Source: Insolitispirillum peregrinum | Lineage (GTDB): Bacteria > Pseudomonadota > Alphaproteobacteria > Rhodospirillales > Rhodospirillaceae | Length of the DNA: 26,119 bases | Reading direction: 5' to 3' (one strand) | Assembly: GCF_042665255.1 (NCBI RefSeq) | Contig: NZ_JBHTCD010000049.1 | Part shown: positions 7,089 through 15,639 of the stretch, piece by piece | How positions within the stretch are numbered: position 1 is the first letter of the stretch | Layout of the letters: every line of letters begins with the position of its first letter | The notes under the pieces: model-generated | Told to the model about the DNA's origin: nothing | Database searches by the model: none | The model's input: only the letters and a program-made list of their open reading frames with translations | Program-made: the position numbers and the translations under genes

Positions 7089-9257
7089 ATGGACACCGAG
7101 AATCTCGCCAAGATGCGATCCGACGCAAAGATATCCCAAGAAGAGATGGCATCTTATCTCGGCATCTCTCAAAGCCAAGTTTCCCGCTATGAGCAAGATC
7201 CGGACAATACCCCCCTTGGTATTGTAAGGGCTTGGATGAAGTATTGCGGCGATATTTCCACAAAGCGGGGACTGGAATACGGCGCTCCCTACCGAGACAT
7301 CGCCACTCAAATTAAGCTGATGAGTGATTACGCTGAGACGGCCCCCGATCCTCTAGATAGTGCGATATTCAAGGACGCCCCAACCGCCGCTAACTTCGTG
7401 CGCGAGATTTGCAACTTGGGTCGGAAGCCTCGGGTGGCTGTCTGTGGACGTTTCGACCAAGGCAAAAGCCGGTTGGCTAATACCCTAATGGGCAACAATG
7501 CCCTGCCGACCGCTTATCAACCTGCCACCGCTATCATCAGCCTCGTCCGCCATATCGGCGACCGCCCCTCTTGGATCAAGGAGGAAGTCTGGATCATGCG
7601 CAAGGGCTTCGACCTGAACCAGGCGAACGACGAAGCGCACTGCAACGACTACAAGATCGTGGCCGGTTCATTCGACACCTTGAAGAAGTACGGCACCCAT
7701 AACGACAATCAGCCCGCCGACGCAGATCAGTGCTTCGCCGCCCTGGTGTTCGTGGACTCACCGTTCCTGCTCGGCTGTGACCTTCTGGACCTGCCCGGCT
7801 ATGGCCACTCCCATGATGACCACACCAAAGCAGAGTTGGCGCACAGCTTGGCCGACATCCTGATTTACACAGCGGCGGCTCAGGGTTTCATGGACCAGCA
7901 GGATCTGCAGTTTGCGAATGCTCTGCTGAAACAGCTGCCAGCCATTGATGCCAAGGACGACACTCTTCCAGTTTTGCCGAATATCTACTTTGTGGCGACC
8001 ATGGCCCGCCAGGATCAGGCCGACCTTGAAAATATCCTCTTCAAGGCATCGTCTCGTGCTTACACACACTTACTCGAAGGCATTGAGGCCCGTAGTCAGT
8101 TGATCGGCCGAAAAATTTCTCTGACCGATTTTCGCGCGCGCTTTTTCACATATCTCGTTGATGACCCAAGCCGTCGGAAAGTGTTCGAAGAGGACCTTGC
8201 CAATTTGTTGAGCAAGATTTACCCGGTTCAGGTGCGCAGCCGCCTGGATGCCTGGGTTGTCGAAATGAAAAAGTCCTCCAAGACATATTGCGATGGGTGG
8301 ATGGCCCGCCTCATCGAAGCTTTGGACAATCGGGACCGTGCCGCGGGCTCATTGGAAATGCTGGAGCGTGCTGAACCGCTGCGCCATCGCAGGATCGGTA
8401 GTAAGATGGAACGTATCCTGAGCATCATCGCGGCAAACAAGTCGGCATCCACCGAACACATCAAGGTCGATCTGAGCAAGCTGGTCACAGTAGATACTGT
8501 CGAAAAGATCATCCGCGAGCGTTACGAGGACAAGAAGGACGCCCAGCAGCTCGCTTGCTCATACCTGATCGACCACATACAAAATAAGCTGAACAACTTC
8601 TTGGCCGAACGTGCACAGGAATTGGTACCCGACATCAACGACATCCTGGCTGACTATCAGGCCGCAGGAACATCAGCTGGCAGCGTGGATCTTGGTGCGA
8701 TGTCTGTATCGTTCAACGTGAAAGGGGCGTTCCTCGGGGCGCTGGCTGCGACCGGAACAGCTGGAGCTCTGGCAGCCTGGGCCGCAACAGCTGCTGTCGG
8801 CGCAGAAATCGGTTCAGCCATGCTACTGCCGGGTGTTGCCAGTTATTTGGCTGGCCTTGGTGCAACCGCAGGCGGTGTCATGAGCGCGGGGAGCCTGCTC
8901 GCCGCCCTTGGCGGTCCTGTTACTCTCGCAATTGGGTTGGTAACGCTTTTCGGCCTAGCCGCTTACAACCTATTCGGCCAGTCCTGGCAGAGCAAGCTAG
9001 CGAAGAAGGTTTGCGAAGCCCTGAAGGAGCAGCACTTCCTCGAAACGTTGACCAAGCACTCTGAGAAATACTGGGATGACACCCGCCTCAGCTTCCAAGA
9101 GGGAATAGCCGCAACCGAGGAGGCATTCCAAGAAAATTTAGGTAATCTTCGAAAGATCGTCAGCGCGACCAGCCGGGAAGAGATCACCACCATGATCGCG
9201 CATGTGGAGGCCAGCCGCGATTTTTTCGGCGGCATTCCGTGGAGGTTGGGGAATTAG
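7089..9257 (+). CDS. XRE HTH fused to a dynamin-like GTPase with C-terminal membrane segment
   Basis: The 722-residue protein joins two parts not usually found together. Residues 4-60 form an XRE helix-turn-helix (MRSDAKISQEEMASYLGISQ, then VSRYEQDP). From about 110 a dynamin-family GTPase begins: P-loop GRFDQGKS at 120-127, and DLPGYG at 234-239 as switch II. The usual N/TKxD base-specificity motif is not clear (TMARQD near 304 is the nearest). A helical stalk follows, then 84 mostly small, hydrophobic residues at about 546-629, likely to enter a membrane, then an amphipathic tail. Bacterial dynamins tubulate or fuse membranes, and some protect against phage or antibiotics. I start at ATG 7089 (GGAG upstream), not the TTG at 7065. 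The HTH suggests self-control or DNA-linked triggering. It heads a three-gene set. Confidence 0.85.
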   Translation: MDTENLAKMRSDAKISQEEMASYLGISQSQVSRYEQDPDNTPLGIVRAWMKYCGDISTKRGLEYGAPYRDIATQIKLMSDYAETAPDPLDSAIFKDAPTAANFVREICNLGRKPRVAVCGRFDQGKSRLANTLMGNNALPTAYQPATAIISLVRHIGDRPSWIKEEVWIMRKGFDLNQANDEAHCNDYKIVAGSFDTLKKYGTHNDNQPADADQCFAALVFVDSPFLLGCDLLDLPGYGHSHDDHTKAELAHSLADILIYTAAAQGFMDQQDLQFANALLKQLPAIDAKDDTLPVLPNIYFVATMARQDQADLENILFKASSRAYTHLLEGIEARSQLIGRKISLTDFRARFFTYLVDDPSRRKVFEEDLANLLSKIYPVQVRSRLDAWVVEMKKSSKTYCDGWMARLIEALDNRDRAAGSLEMLERAEPLRHRRIGSKMERILSIIAANKSASTEHIKVDLSKLVTVDTVEKIIRERYEDKKDAQQLACSYLIDHIQNKLNNFLAERAQELVPDINDILADYQAAGTSAGSVDLGAMSVSFNVKGAFLGALAATGTAGALAAWAATAAVGAEIGSAMLLPGVASYLAGLGATAGGVMSAGSLLAALGGPVTLAIGLVTLFGLAAYNLFGQSWQSKLAKKVCEALKEQHFLETLTKHSEKYWDDTRLSFQEGIAATEEAFQENLGNLRKIVSATSREEITTMIAHVEASRDFFGGIPWRLGN

Positions 9258-9270
9258 TTTACGCAGCTTG

Positions 9271-9316
9271 GCTCTAAGGCGCGGTGCCACCGTCCAATGG
9301 TGGCACTTCCCAGAGC
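9271..9316 (+). promoter_or_regulatory. Intergenic RNA hairpin between the dynamin gene and the next gene
   Basis: GTGCCACC (9284-9291) and GGTGGCAC (9299-9306) pair perfectly around a seven-base loop; GCTCT (9271-9275) and AGAGC (9312-9316) can pair outside it. There is no T-tract after it, so complete termination is unlikely. It may set relative expression by RNA processing or attenuation in the 160-base gap before 9418. Confidence 0.4.
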
Positions 9317-9417
9317 TTCCATAGAAGACAATTTCAATATTCTGCCGCCGGACATCAGCGCAAACATTGGAACGCGGAACTCCGGGCGTGCGCCTCGACC
9401 AAGGGGGAGTAGGTAAA

Positions 9418-10269
9418 ATGTTTAATGGTGCAATGAAGGATGAGGCCATCACCGTCCTGAAAGTCGCCCAGGCCAAGCACGCCACTGAGGCCAAGATCGT
9501 CGGAGAAGCCTCTGCCAGACTGTTTGACCTCCGCCGATCCAGCAGCAAGAAAATTATCACCCAAGTCGAGGGTTACATAAACACTTTGGCCAACAGCCCC
9601 AAGAGATTCGACAAGTCATTCTCCGAATACCGGGCTGAGTTCAAATCCTTCAACGAGATCATCGCCGCCATTGAAGCGGAGGCGGCTGATGCCAACACCT
9701 GGGCAAGCACTGGTGCGGCTACCGGGATTGCCACCGGCGTCGGCGTCGCGACTTTTGCTCCGAACGCAGCCATGGCCATCGCCACTACATTTGGTACTAC
9801 CAGTACAGGCACTGCGATCTCCACCCTGTCGGGGGCTGCTGCAACCAATGCTGCATTAGCCTGGTTAGGCGGCGGGGCCCTGGCTAGTGGAGGCGGCGGC
9901 ATGGCCGCCGGTGAGGCGTTCCTTGCGCTGGCAGGCCCCGTTGGCTGGGCTATCGGCGGCACAGCCCTGATGGCAGCCGGATTGTTCATCCGCAGCCGTA
10001 ACGGGGAGATTGCTGAGGACGCTGCCGTCGAGACGAAAAAAATTCAGACGCACATCGCCGCGCTCTCGGCAGCCAAGCTGGAAGTCAAACGCCTGTTCAA
10101 TCTGACTGAACGCCATGTGGACGGTGTGACCGTACTGCTGGCTCAGCTCAAGGAACGAGCCCCGGGGAACTACATCGAGTTCAGCACCGTCCAGAAAGAG
10201 TGGCTGGGAGCGCTCATCAATCACGTTCACTCCTTGTCCGAACTCTTAAACAAAAAGGTGCAAGCATGA
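9418..10269 (+). CDS. Protein with long Gly/Ala hydrophobic centre, partner of the dynamin-like gene
   Basis: This 283-residue protein has no motif I can name. Residues 1-95 and 195-283 are charged and helical, probably coiled coils. Between them, residues about 98-191 are rich in glycine, alanine and threonine, with GGGALASGGGGMAAGEAF and GPVGWAIGG, a glycine-zipper pattern fit for packing helices in a membrane. There is no signal peptide, so insertion from the cytoplasmic side or in a regulated way is likely. The ATG at 9418 follows a strong GGGGGAG/AGG stretch; a TTG at 9367 is an unlikely alternative. It overlaps the next gene by four bases (ATGA), so the two are co-translated. The dynamin-like neighbour has the same kind of segment, which suggests that they act together at a membrane. 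Confidence 0.8.
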   Translation: MFNGAMKDEAITVLKVAQAKHATEAKIVGEASARLFDLRRSSSKKIITQVEGYINTLANSPKRFDKSFSEYRAEFKSFNEIIAAIEAEAADANTWASTGAATGIATGVGVATFAPNAAMAIATTFGTTSTGTAISTLSGAAATNAALAWLGGGALASGGGGMAAGEAFLALAGPVGWAIGGTALMAAGLFIRSRNGEIAEDAAVETKKIQTHIAALSAAKLEVKRLFNLTERHVDGVTVLLAQLKERAPGNYIEFSTVQKEWLGALINHVHSLSELLNKKVQA

Positions 10270-11714
10270 CCGTAGGAAACTTCAAAGCCCGAAGCCACCA
10301 CCTCATGCAGGATCAAGTCACAGGAGTCATCGTTCAGGCCATCAATCAGGTCCGGGTTCACGAGGAAATCGTCAAGCGGGCTGCCCAGGATACTGCTTTC
10401 AAGATTGCAGTGGAGCAGATCGACAAGGTGCGTGACTTCCTCTCCCGCCCCCAGAACATTCTGGGAAGCCCGATGACCAAGCATGGCGAGATAGCAGAAC
10501 AAGTCGAAGTTGGCATCCGCAACGCTCGCGAAGCTTTGGCCCAAGAAGCCATGACGGTATCCATTGATGAGGTTGGCCGCACCGATGCCACCGATTATTT
10601 CATCAATGGTGTGGCGGTGCAGTCGAAGTTCATCAACGGTATCGACAACAATCTCCGGCACGTCCTCAGGCATCTGGGCAAGTACCCCGGCTTTACCAAC
10701 AACGGATCGTACTACATGATCCCCAAGGACACCTACGAAGCTATCCAGATCTTGCTAAATGGTGCTCATGCCGAGGGCCTGAAGGTATCGACCGAAGAAA
10801 CCATCAAGGCATTGGTGAAGGAGATCGAAGAGCAGACCGGGAAACCCTTCTCTGAGGTGGTGCAAGCTTCAGTGGTGGACTACCCCAGCGTCCAGGTAAA
10901 CACGGTCGGAAGTACCCTTGACAACGAACAACAATACCTCGCCAAGAAGAACGAGGGACTGAAAGACGTGATATACCGGCAGCACCGGCCTTCTTGGCAT
11001 GAAGCAGGCAAGGCCTCTCTTGTGGGCGGGGCTGTCGGCGGCTCTCTATCCTTGGCGACGAGCCTCTACGCTAAATACAAGGCGGGCAAAAACGTCTTCA
11101 AAGGCGACTTCACTGCGGCAGACTGGCAGGAAGTTGGATTCGACACGACCAAGGGAGCAACTGGTGGTGCTGTGGCTGCTGGGGCCATCTACCTGATGAC
11201 CAATTATGCAAGGATGGCCGCCCCGTTCGCTTCTTCGGTTGTAAGTGCCATCAAGGGCGTGGCATCCTTGGCCAAGGATTCCCGCAATGGTGATATCAGC
11301 TTCGACGAGTTTGTCGACCTAGGTATGATCGTATGCACGGAAGCCGCGATTGTCGGCATATCCACAGTTGTTGGTCAGTCGTTAATCCCGTTTCCCGTGC
11401 TGGGCGCCGTCATCGGCAGCCTCGCGGGTAAGATGGTAGCCGAGTTCACCACCGGCCAGAACAACAAGATTGCCCAGCGTCTGCAAGACGACATGGTCGC
11501 CTTCAGGTCCAAGCTGGACGGCAAGCTGAAGGAGATCCTCGCAACCATCATGGCCGAGTTCGACCGACTGAACAAGCTGAGCGAGGCCGCTTTCGACTTC
11601 CGCCTGAACACAAACCTGATCGACTGCAGCGTGGATTTGGCGGTGGCCTACGGTGTGAATCCGGACAAAATCATCGTCAGCGGGAAGACGCTGGAAAGGT
11701 TTATGTTTGAGTAA
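10266..11714 (+). CDS. Large protein with hydrophobic Gly-rich segments, third gene of the dynamin module
   Basis: The 482-residue protein is of unknown family. The first 240 residues are soluble and helical, with a region around 115-185 (DYFINGVAVQSKFINGIDNN, then GSYYMIPKDTYEAIQIL). From about 255 come hydrophobic stretches: LVGGAVGGSLSLATSLYAKY, KGATGGAVAAGAIYLM, and a longer one near 360-405 (IVCTEAAIVGISTVVGQSLI). The final part is a charged helix and a short C-terminal strand. A long lead followed by hydrophobic hairpins is reminiscent of pore-forming or membrane-inserting proteins, but I see no specific match. The ATG overlaps the stop of the upstream gene (ATGA at 10266-10269). Nothing here shows an enzyme active site. 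Confidence 0.8.
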   Translation: MTVGNFKARSHHLMQDQVTGVIVQAINQVRVHEEIVKRAAQDTAFKIAVEQIDKVRDFLSRPQNILGSPMTKHGEIAEQVEVGIRNAREALAQEAMTVSIDEVGRTDATDYFINGVAVQSKFINGIDNNLRHVLRHLGKYPGFTNNGSYYMIPKDTYEAIQILLNGAHAEGLKVSTEETIKALVKEIEEQTGKPFSEVVQASVVDYPSVQVNTVGSTLDNEQQYLAKKNEGLKDVIYRQHRPSWHEAGKASLVGGAVGGSLSLATSLYAKYKAGKNVFKGDFTAADWQEVGFDTTKGATGGAVAAGAIYLMTNYARMAAPFASSVVSAIKGVASLAKDSRNGDISFDEFVDLGMIVCTEAAIVGISTVVGQSLIPFPVLGAVIGSLAGKMVAEFTTGQNNKIAQRLQDDMVAFRSKLDGKLKEILATIMAEFDRLNKLSEAAFDFRLNTNLIDCSVDLAVAYGVNPDKIIVSGKTLERFMFE

Positions 11715-11771
11715 ATACTCCTTTTAGGGGTGATGATCGCAGGGGGAAAAATGCCCTCGCGGCACTTCATA

Positions 11772-11803
11772 TTGACGCCTCCAGGAGCGACCTGGGCTAC
11801 AAT
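11772..11803 (+). promoter_or_regulatory. Candidate promoter and operator of the radical SAM operon
   Basis: TTGACG at 11772-11777 and TACAAT at 11798-11803 resemble -35 and -10 elements, though the 20-base spacing is longer than ideal. Between them lies an inverted repeat, CCAGG-AGCGA-CCTGG (11781-11795), well placed for a repressor or activator. A start near 11810 would leave a leader of only about 14 bases before the ATG at 11824. Confidence 0.4.
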
Positions 11804-11823
11804 CTATAGGCTTGCGAACTTTG

Positions 11824-12855
11824 ATGATGAATCTAAACGGCCACCTACTCTACCTCGACATTACCCAGATATGTGGGGTCGACTGCTCCTTCTGCATGTA
11901 TGCAGAAAAGCATCGTAACGGCATTAACTTTCAGATGTCGGATACGGCATCCCAAAACCTGCGTGCGCTGATCAATGACAGGTCTGTGAAGAGAGTTTCG
12001 ATAAGCGGGGAAGGCGAGCCTCTCAACAATGCTGCCGTTTTTCACCAGATACTTCAGTTGTCCGAGGGGAACCAAGCGTTCGAATTCATCAGCAGCGGGT
12101 TCTGGCCGCATGACATGCTTGCTGATTTTATCGAGGTGACAGACCGGCTGGTTCACGGCAATAGAGACACGTGCAATATCCGTCTCAGCTGCGATTCCTA
12201 CCATGTCGAGAAGGTTCGACATAAGCCCCACGGCTTCAGCCTGGATTTCTGGCTAAGGACCAAACCGGAATCTCTGTCGCTTTCGTTCCGTTCTGTGGAC
12301 ACGGACCGTGAATTCGCCCGCGCCTATCTGCTCGAACAGGTTGCCCAGTATGGTTGGCAAGGGCACGTCACGCCGCACGGGGAACTCGATGATATTCTCT
12401 GGGTTGGCGAGCGCTCGTTCCGCATAGACTACAAGAACCACGTCCACCCATCGGCAGCCACGCCCCCAGGGTATCTTGACTTGAAAGGCTACATCTCGGC
12501 GCTCGAAGCCAAGGTTGGAAAACCATTCACGCTGGGCAGCTTGAATCCGCACCCAAGCTCTAATGGGATCGACTTGACGATGAAGCCGGATGGCCGCGTT
12601 TACCTATATGGCGCAGAGAACGATCTGCTCGGCAACATTCACCACGACGAATTCACCTGGGATGGGCTGTGTCAACGTATCGCCGACACCCCTCTCCTTC
12701 GCCAGTTATACACCACCCCTCTACAGGAGCTTCTCAGTCGCTTTGACGGCGATCTGACAGCTAGCCGGATCATCAGCGAGGCCAACAACCCTTATTGGGT
12801 AGTGAAAGAACTCTCTCAGGAGCCTAACCTAGTTGAGCGGATGATTGCCTCATGA
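11824..12855 (+). CDS. Radical SAM enzyme
   Basis: This 343-residue protein carries the iron-sulfur cluster motif C17-x3-C21-x2-C24 (CGVDCSFC), preceded by a LYLDIT strand, and a GEGEP segment at 62-66 that matches the SAM-contacting glycine motif. The rest has the length of a partial TIM barrel, with a C-terminal part (SLNPHPSSNGIDLTMKPDGR, then YLYGAENDLLGNI) that resembles the end of SPASM-type enzymes but lacks the cysteines for extra clusters. The substrate cannot be read from sequence. Two ATGs, 11824 and 11827, are possible; no strong ribosome site distinguishes them, and a TTG at 11812 is less likely. It shares a four-base ATGA overlap with the PHP gene, so both products probably work on the same pathway. 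Confidence 0.85.
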   Translation: MMNLNGHLLYLDITQICGVDCSFCMYAEKHRNGINFQMSDTASQNLRALINDRSVKRVSISGEGEPLNNAAVFHQILQLSEGNQAFEFISSGFWPHDMLADFIEVTDRLVHGNRDTCNIRLSCDSYHVEKVRHKPHGFSLDFWLRTKPESLSLSFRSVDTDREFARAYLLEQVAQYGWQGHVTPHGELDDILWVGERSFRIDYKNHVHPSAATPPGYLDLKGYISALEAKVGKPFTLGSLNPHPSSNGIDLTMKPDGRVYLYGAENDLLGNIHHDEFTWDGLCQRIADTPLLRQLYTTPLQELLSRFDGDLTASRIISEANNPYWVVKELSQEPNLVERMIAS

Positions 12856-13676
12856 TCGACTGCCATACACACACAAGTTACTCGAAGCACGGCCGAGGCA
12901 GCATTGAAGAGCTGGTCCAGGTGGCCTTGGAGCGGGGGGTTTCGGTCTTAACCATCACCGATCACGCTCCCTTCCACATCGACACTGATAACCGCCTTCT
13001 GCAGCGTGAGGTAGGAGAATACTTCAACGAAATTGACCGGGTGTCCGCAATGTACGAGCGCGACATCACGATCCTCCGCGGTCTTGAAGCAGACTTTATT
13101 CCCGGGTGTGAAGAGGCATTACTGGGACTGCTGAGGGATATCGACCTGGATTTCCTGATCGGCTCGGTCCATTACGTTCCCCTTGATGAGAGCTTCGTCC
13201 GGGTGTGGGAGCTGCCTCAGCTCCATTCCTCACGGTTCCTGGATAGCTATTTTACCTCGCTGCGTGAACTGGTGTTGAGCGGCCTGTTCGATGCGATCGG
13301 CCATCCAGATGCTGTGCTGCGCGCCGTACCGGAAGACCGGTACTGCAAGATGTTCACCCCCTTGGTACCTTTGATGAAGCAAAAAAACGTCAATTATGAG
13401 CTCAACGCCTCGGGCTTACGCAAGACCGTCTACGACTCGACTTCGGGCAAAGAGCGGTATGGCACCTGGACTTATCCTTCTCTCAAGCTGATCCGAGCCC
13501 TCGTGGATGAAGGTGTCGGCTTCACCCTTGGCTCAGATGCCCACGCGCCTGAAGAGGTTGGAATTGGCCTGGAACAAACGATTGTGGCCGCGGCGACCGC
13601 CGGGGTGGACAGCATCAGCTATTACCAGCGGCGCAAGCGGGTGAACCTCCCCCTAGCCGCCCTTCGAATGTCCTGA
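12852..13676 (+). CDS. PHP-domain phosphoesterase (histidinol-phosphatase-like)
   Basis: The 274-residue protein has the complete PHP metal-binding set: H5 and H7 in DCHTHTSYS, D37-H38 in TITDHAPF, E79 in RGLEADF, H107 in GSVHYV, H151 in IGHPDAV, and D229-x-H231 in GSDAHAPEEVG. Such enzymes use up to three metal ions to remove phosphate from small molecules such as histidinol phosphate or nucleotides; DNA polymerase PHP domains are related. The lack of any histidine biosynthesis gene nearby and the company of a radical SAM enzyme and a phosphoribosyltransferase-like protein point to another phosphate ester. Its ATG overlaps the previous stop, and its own stop is four bases before the next gene. 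Confidence 0.88.
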   Translation: MIDCHTHTSYSKHGRGSIEELVQVALERGVSVLTITDHAPFHIDTDNRLLQREVGEYFNEIDRVSAMYERDITILRGLEADFIPGCEEALLGLLRDIDLDFLIGSVHYVPLDESFVRVWELPQLHSSRFLDSYFTSLRELVLSGLFDAIGHPDAVLRAVPEDRYCKMFTPLVPLMKQKNVNYELNASGLRKTVYDSTSGKERYGTWTYPSLKLIRALVDEGVGFTLGSDAHAPEEVGIGLEQTIVAAATAGVDSISYYQRRKRVNLPLAALRMS

Positions 13677-13680
13677 GGCG

Positions 13681-14832
13681 ATGGTCAAGCAGATGACGAC
13701 AATAGACTACGCCACCCTCTTGACCGGCGACAATATGCCGACCGATGAGGATCTCCGGCGAATCTTCCATACGGCACTCGCAGAAAACAGCCCCCGGGAT
13801 GCAAGGCGAGGGCTGCGGGTCTTTGCCTCCGGCCTTCTGGAGCGCGGCCTAATCGACTTGGCAAGCTATACCACGTTGTTCGGTGGCCAAGCCGTTCACC
13901 TACTGACCCTCGATCAGGACGGCCACTTCATTCATGCCCTGGATGGGAAAGACGCGACAGACCTGACCCGTATTTATAGCCGTGCCAAGTACGGAAGCAT
14001 TGCCGACATCCGCTTTCTGGCTGACTTGGTCATTGAACGGATTCGTATGGAACTGCAGGCCCCTGATAGCGATTGGCGCTGCTTGTTTGAGGGTGCTCTG
14101 GCTGCAGGTGAACAAGTGGTCATGATAACGACCGGGTGGAGGAATGTACCGTCTACCGCGAATGTGCTCTTCGCCATCGTGGTCGAACAGATCAATATTG
14201 ACTTGGCCCTCCTCGGGTTTCCCACAATTATCGAGGTCAAGCTCCCTAGAATCGCGCCTCCGGTCGAGAACTATGCGAGCTTGACGGCTGAGGAGCGGGA
14301 GCGGGTCTCCAAGGTCCAGGACCACGTCATCCCGGAGCAGCATTTCTTCCGGGGCGGTGTCCACGTTATTTTCGGCGATGATGTCCTGGTCACCGGGGCC
14401 ACAGCCGACAAAGTTTTTCACACTACCATGATGAATGGTGCACGGTCATTTCGGGCCATCTATCCGGTCGTGATCGACCCTGTCGTAGCATTCGCCGATC
14501 CAGCGACTGAGGAAAAGCTCAATATGACTGACGTCGACGGTAAGATTGACGAGTCCATCGTGAACTGGCTGAGCGACCCAGACTACCAGCCCATCCTGCG
14601 AACCTTGCGCCTGCTGTTTGAAGGAGCCAGCCGAGGGATCTTGCCCCGCCTCTTCCAGCTTGTGCCGCCGGGGAACTGGCTTAAGCTCTATACTGCAGCC
14701 ATGGGCAACGACATGCTTCGGCTGCCGTCATGCCAGCCCTCACTGGTGCTACTCAAGGACCACCTGACGCAGCTCAACATTCTGGATGGATGTGGCCGCC
14801 CGCTAAGGCAGCCCACAATTCATACCATGTGA
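13681..14832 (+). CDS. Phosphoribosyltransferase-like protein
   Basis: The 383-residue protein has one clear motif, GGVHVIFGDDVLVTGATADK at 226-245. Two acidic residues before TGAT fit the PRPP-binding loop of type I phosphoribosyltransferases, and a following NGARSF helix start agrees. An upstream stretch (VVMITTGWRNVPSTANVLF) looks like the core strand and flexible loop region. The N-terminal 130 residues and the last 100 are not recognised. Enzymes of the fold move a phosphoribosyl group between pyrophosphate and a base. Divergent ComF-like members occur in stress-linked nucleotide clusters, as known from work on Ter systems; placing this one there is inference. It starts four bases after the PHP stop, so it belongs to the same operon. 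Confidence 0.65.
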   Translation: MVKQMTTIDYATLLTGDNMPTDEDLRRIFHTALAENSPRDARRGLRVFASGLLERGLIDLASYTTLFGGQAVHLLTLDQDGHFIHALDGKDATDLTRIYSRAKYGSIADIRFLADLVIERIRMELQAPDSDWRCLFEGALAAGEQVVMITTGWRNVPSTANVLFAIVVEQINIDLALLGFPTIIEVKLPRIAPPVENYASLTAEERERVSKVQDHVIPEQHFFRGGVHVIFGDDVLVTGATADKVFHTTMMNGARSFRAIYPVVIDPVVAFADPATEEKLNMTDVDGKIDESIVNWLSDPDYQPILRTLRLLFEGASRGILPRLFQLVPPGNWLKLYTAAMGNDMLRLPSCQPSLVLLKDHLTQLNILDGCGRPLRQPTIHTM

Positions 14833-14841
14833 GATCTGTAC

Positions 14842-15630
14842 ATGCGATACGTTACCTATTGGGAAACGGCTCCTGGGCGAGCCATGCCAGCTTACGTCGC
14901 CTTGTCCCTGGCATCTGTTCAGCGGGTACTGAGGGACCAGTTGCTGATCCTCACTCCACGCAATGCTCCGGACTACATTGGTCGAGCCTACTTGGAGAAG
15001 GACTGGCAATTTTCCGAACTTGAGTTCGATGGATGTCCGGCCATCACCTCAATCGTTGCTAAAAGCGATTTCATCCGCATGGCCTATGTTTACGAGCATG
15101 GCGGGATCTGGATGGACGCGGACAGCATCATGTTCGGTGACCTGAGGCCGAGCATGTTCCCCGAAGTCTTTGATGACCGCCTGTACTGGTTCAGTGAAGC
15201 GCTTTTTGGAGCGGCACCGGGACACCCGCTTCTGAGAACCGCCGTAGCCGCGTGCTTGGATCAGCAGGATCAGAGGTGGGCGAACCCGGGGGAGATCCGG
15301 AACAAGATCGCCGAAGCCCCAGAGGCAGTTACAGCAATCCCTCAACAGGCCGTCGATCCTGGTTACCGGCCACTGTACAATTTCAACACCTGCAGAGTGA
15401 TGTTCGACCGGCTGATCCAGGTTGAGGACTTTTTGGTTAACTCTGACATCAAGCTGTTAAAGCTGTACAATATGTACTTTGGCCGCCTTCCCATTGCCCA
15501 GCTTTCAGTTGCTGAGTTGCTGGACTCGGGGACACTCCTCGCTCGTATCTTCCTGCACATCGACCCGGACCCGCGATATTGGGTCGAATCTACCCGTGCG
15601 CTCCGCCACACCCTAGAGACACACGGCTGA
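14842..15630 (+). CDS. DXD-motif glycosyltransferase (GT32/capsule-type)
   Basis: The 262-residue protein contains SDFIRMAYVYEHGGIWMDAD at 75-94. This SDxxR-(x)-L/YxxGGxxxDxD pattern is the sugar-nucleotide and metal site of glycosyltransferases with a sugar-binding DXD domain (Gly_transf_sug, the family of yeast OCH1 and many bacterial capsule and toxin-type enzymes). D92 and D94 form the DXD. The N-terminus starts with a short strand (YVTYWETAPGRAMPAYV) usual for these. It has no membrane segment, so it acts on a cytosolic acceptor. It is nine bases after the phosphoribosyltransferase-like gene, the last gene of the operon, and ends nine bases short of the convergent minus-strand gene. The acceptor may be a small molecule, a lipid or a protein. 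Confidence 0.85.
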   Translation: MRYVTYWETAPGRAMPAYVALSLASVQRVLRDQLLILTPRNAPDYIGRAYLEKDWQFSELEFDGCPAITSIVAKSDFIRMAYVYEHGGIWMDADSIMFGDLRPSMFPEVFDDRLYWFSEALFGAAPGHPLLRTAVAACLDQQDQRWANPGEIRNKIAEAPEAVTAIPQQAVDPGYRPLYNFNTCRVMFDRLIQVEDFLVNSDIKLLKLYNMYFGRLPIAQLSVAELLDSGTLLARIFLHIDPDPRYWVESTRALRHTLETHG

Positions 15631-15639
15631 ACTCTGCCG

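Noticed and set aside
7089..9257. LeoA or a known published dynamin defence gene
   Set aside because: The domain layout shares the dynamin core, but the N-terminal XRE domain and the two partner proteins do not match any locus I can recall, so no name is given.
12852..13676. Histidinol phosphatase (hisK) of histidine synthesis
   Set aside because: The PHP fold fits, but no histidine gene is near and the radical SAM overlap points to another pathway.
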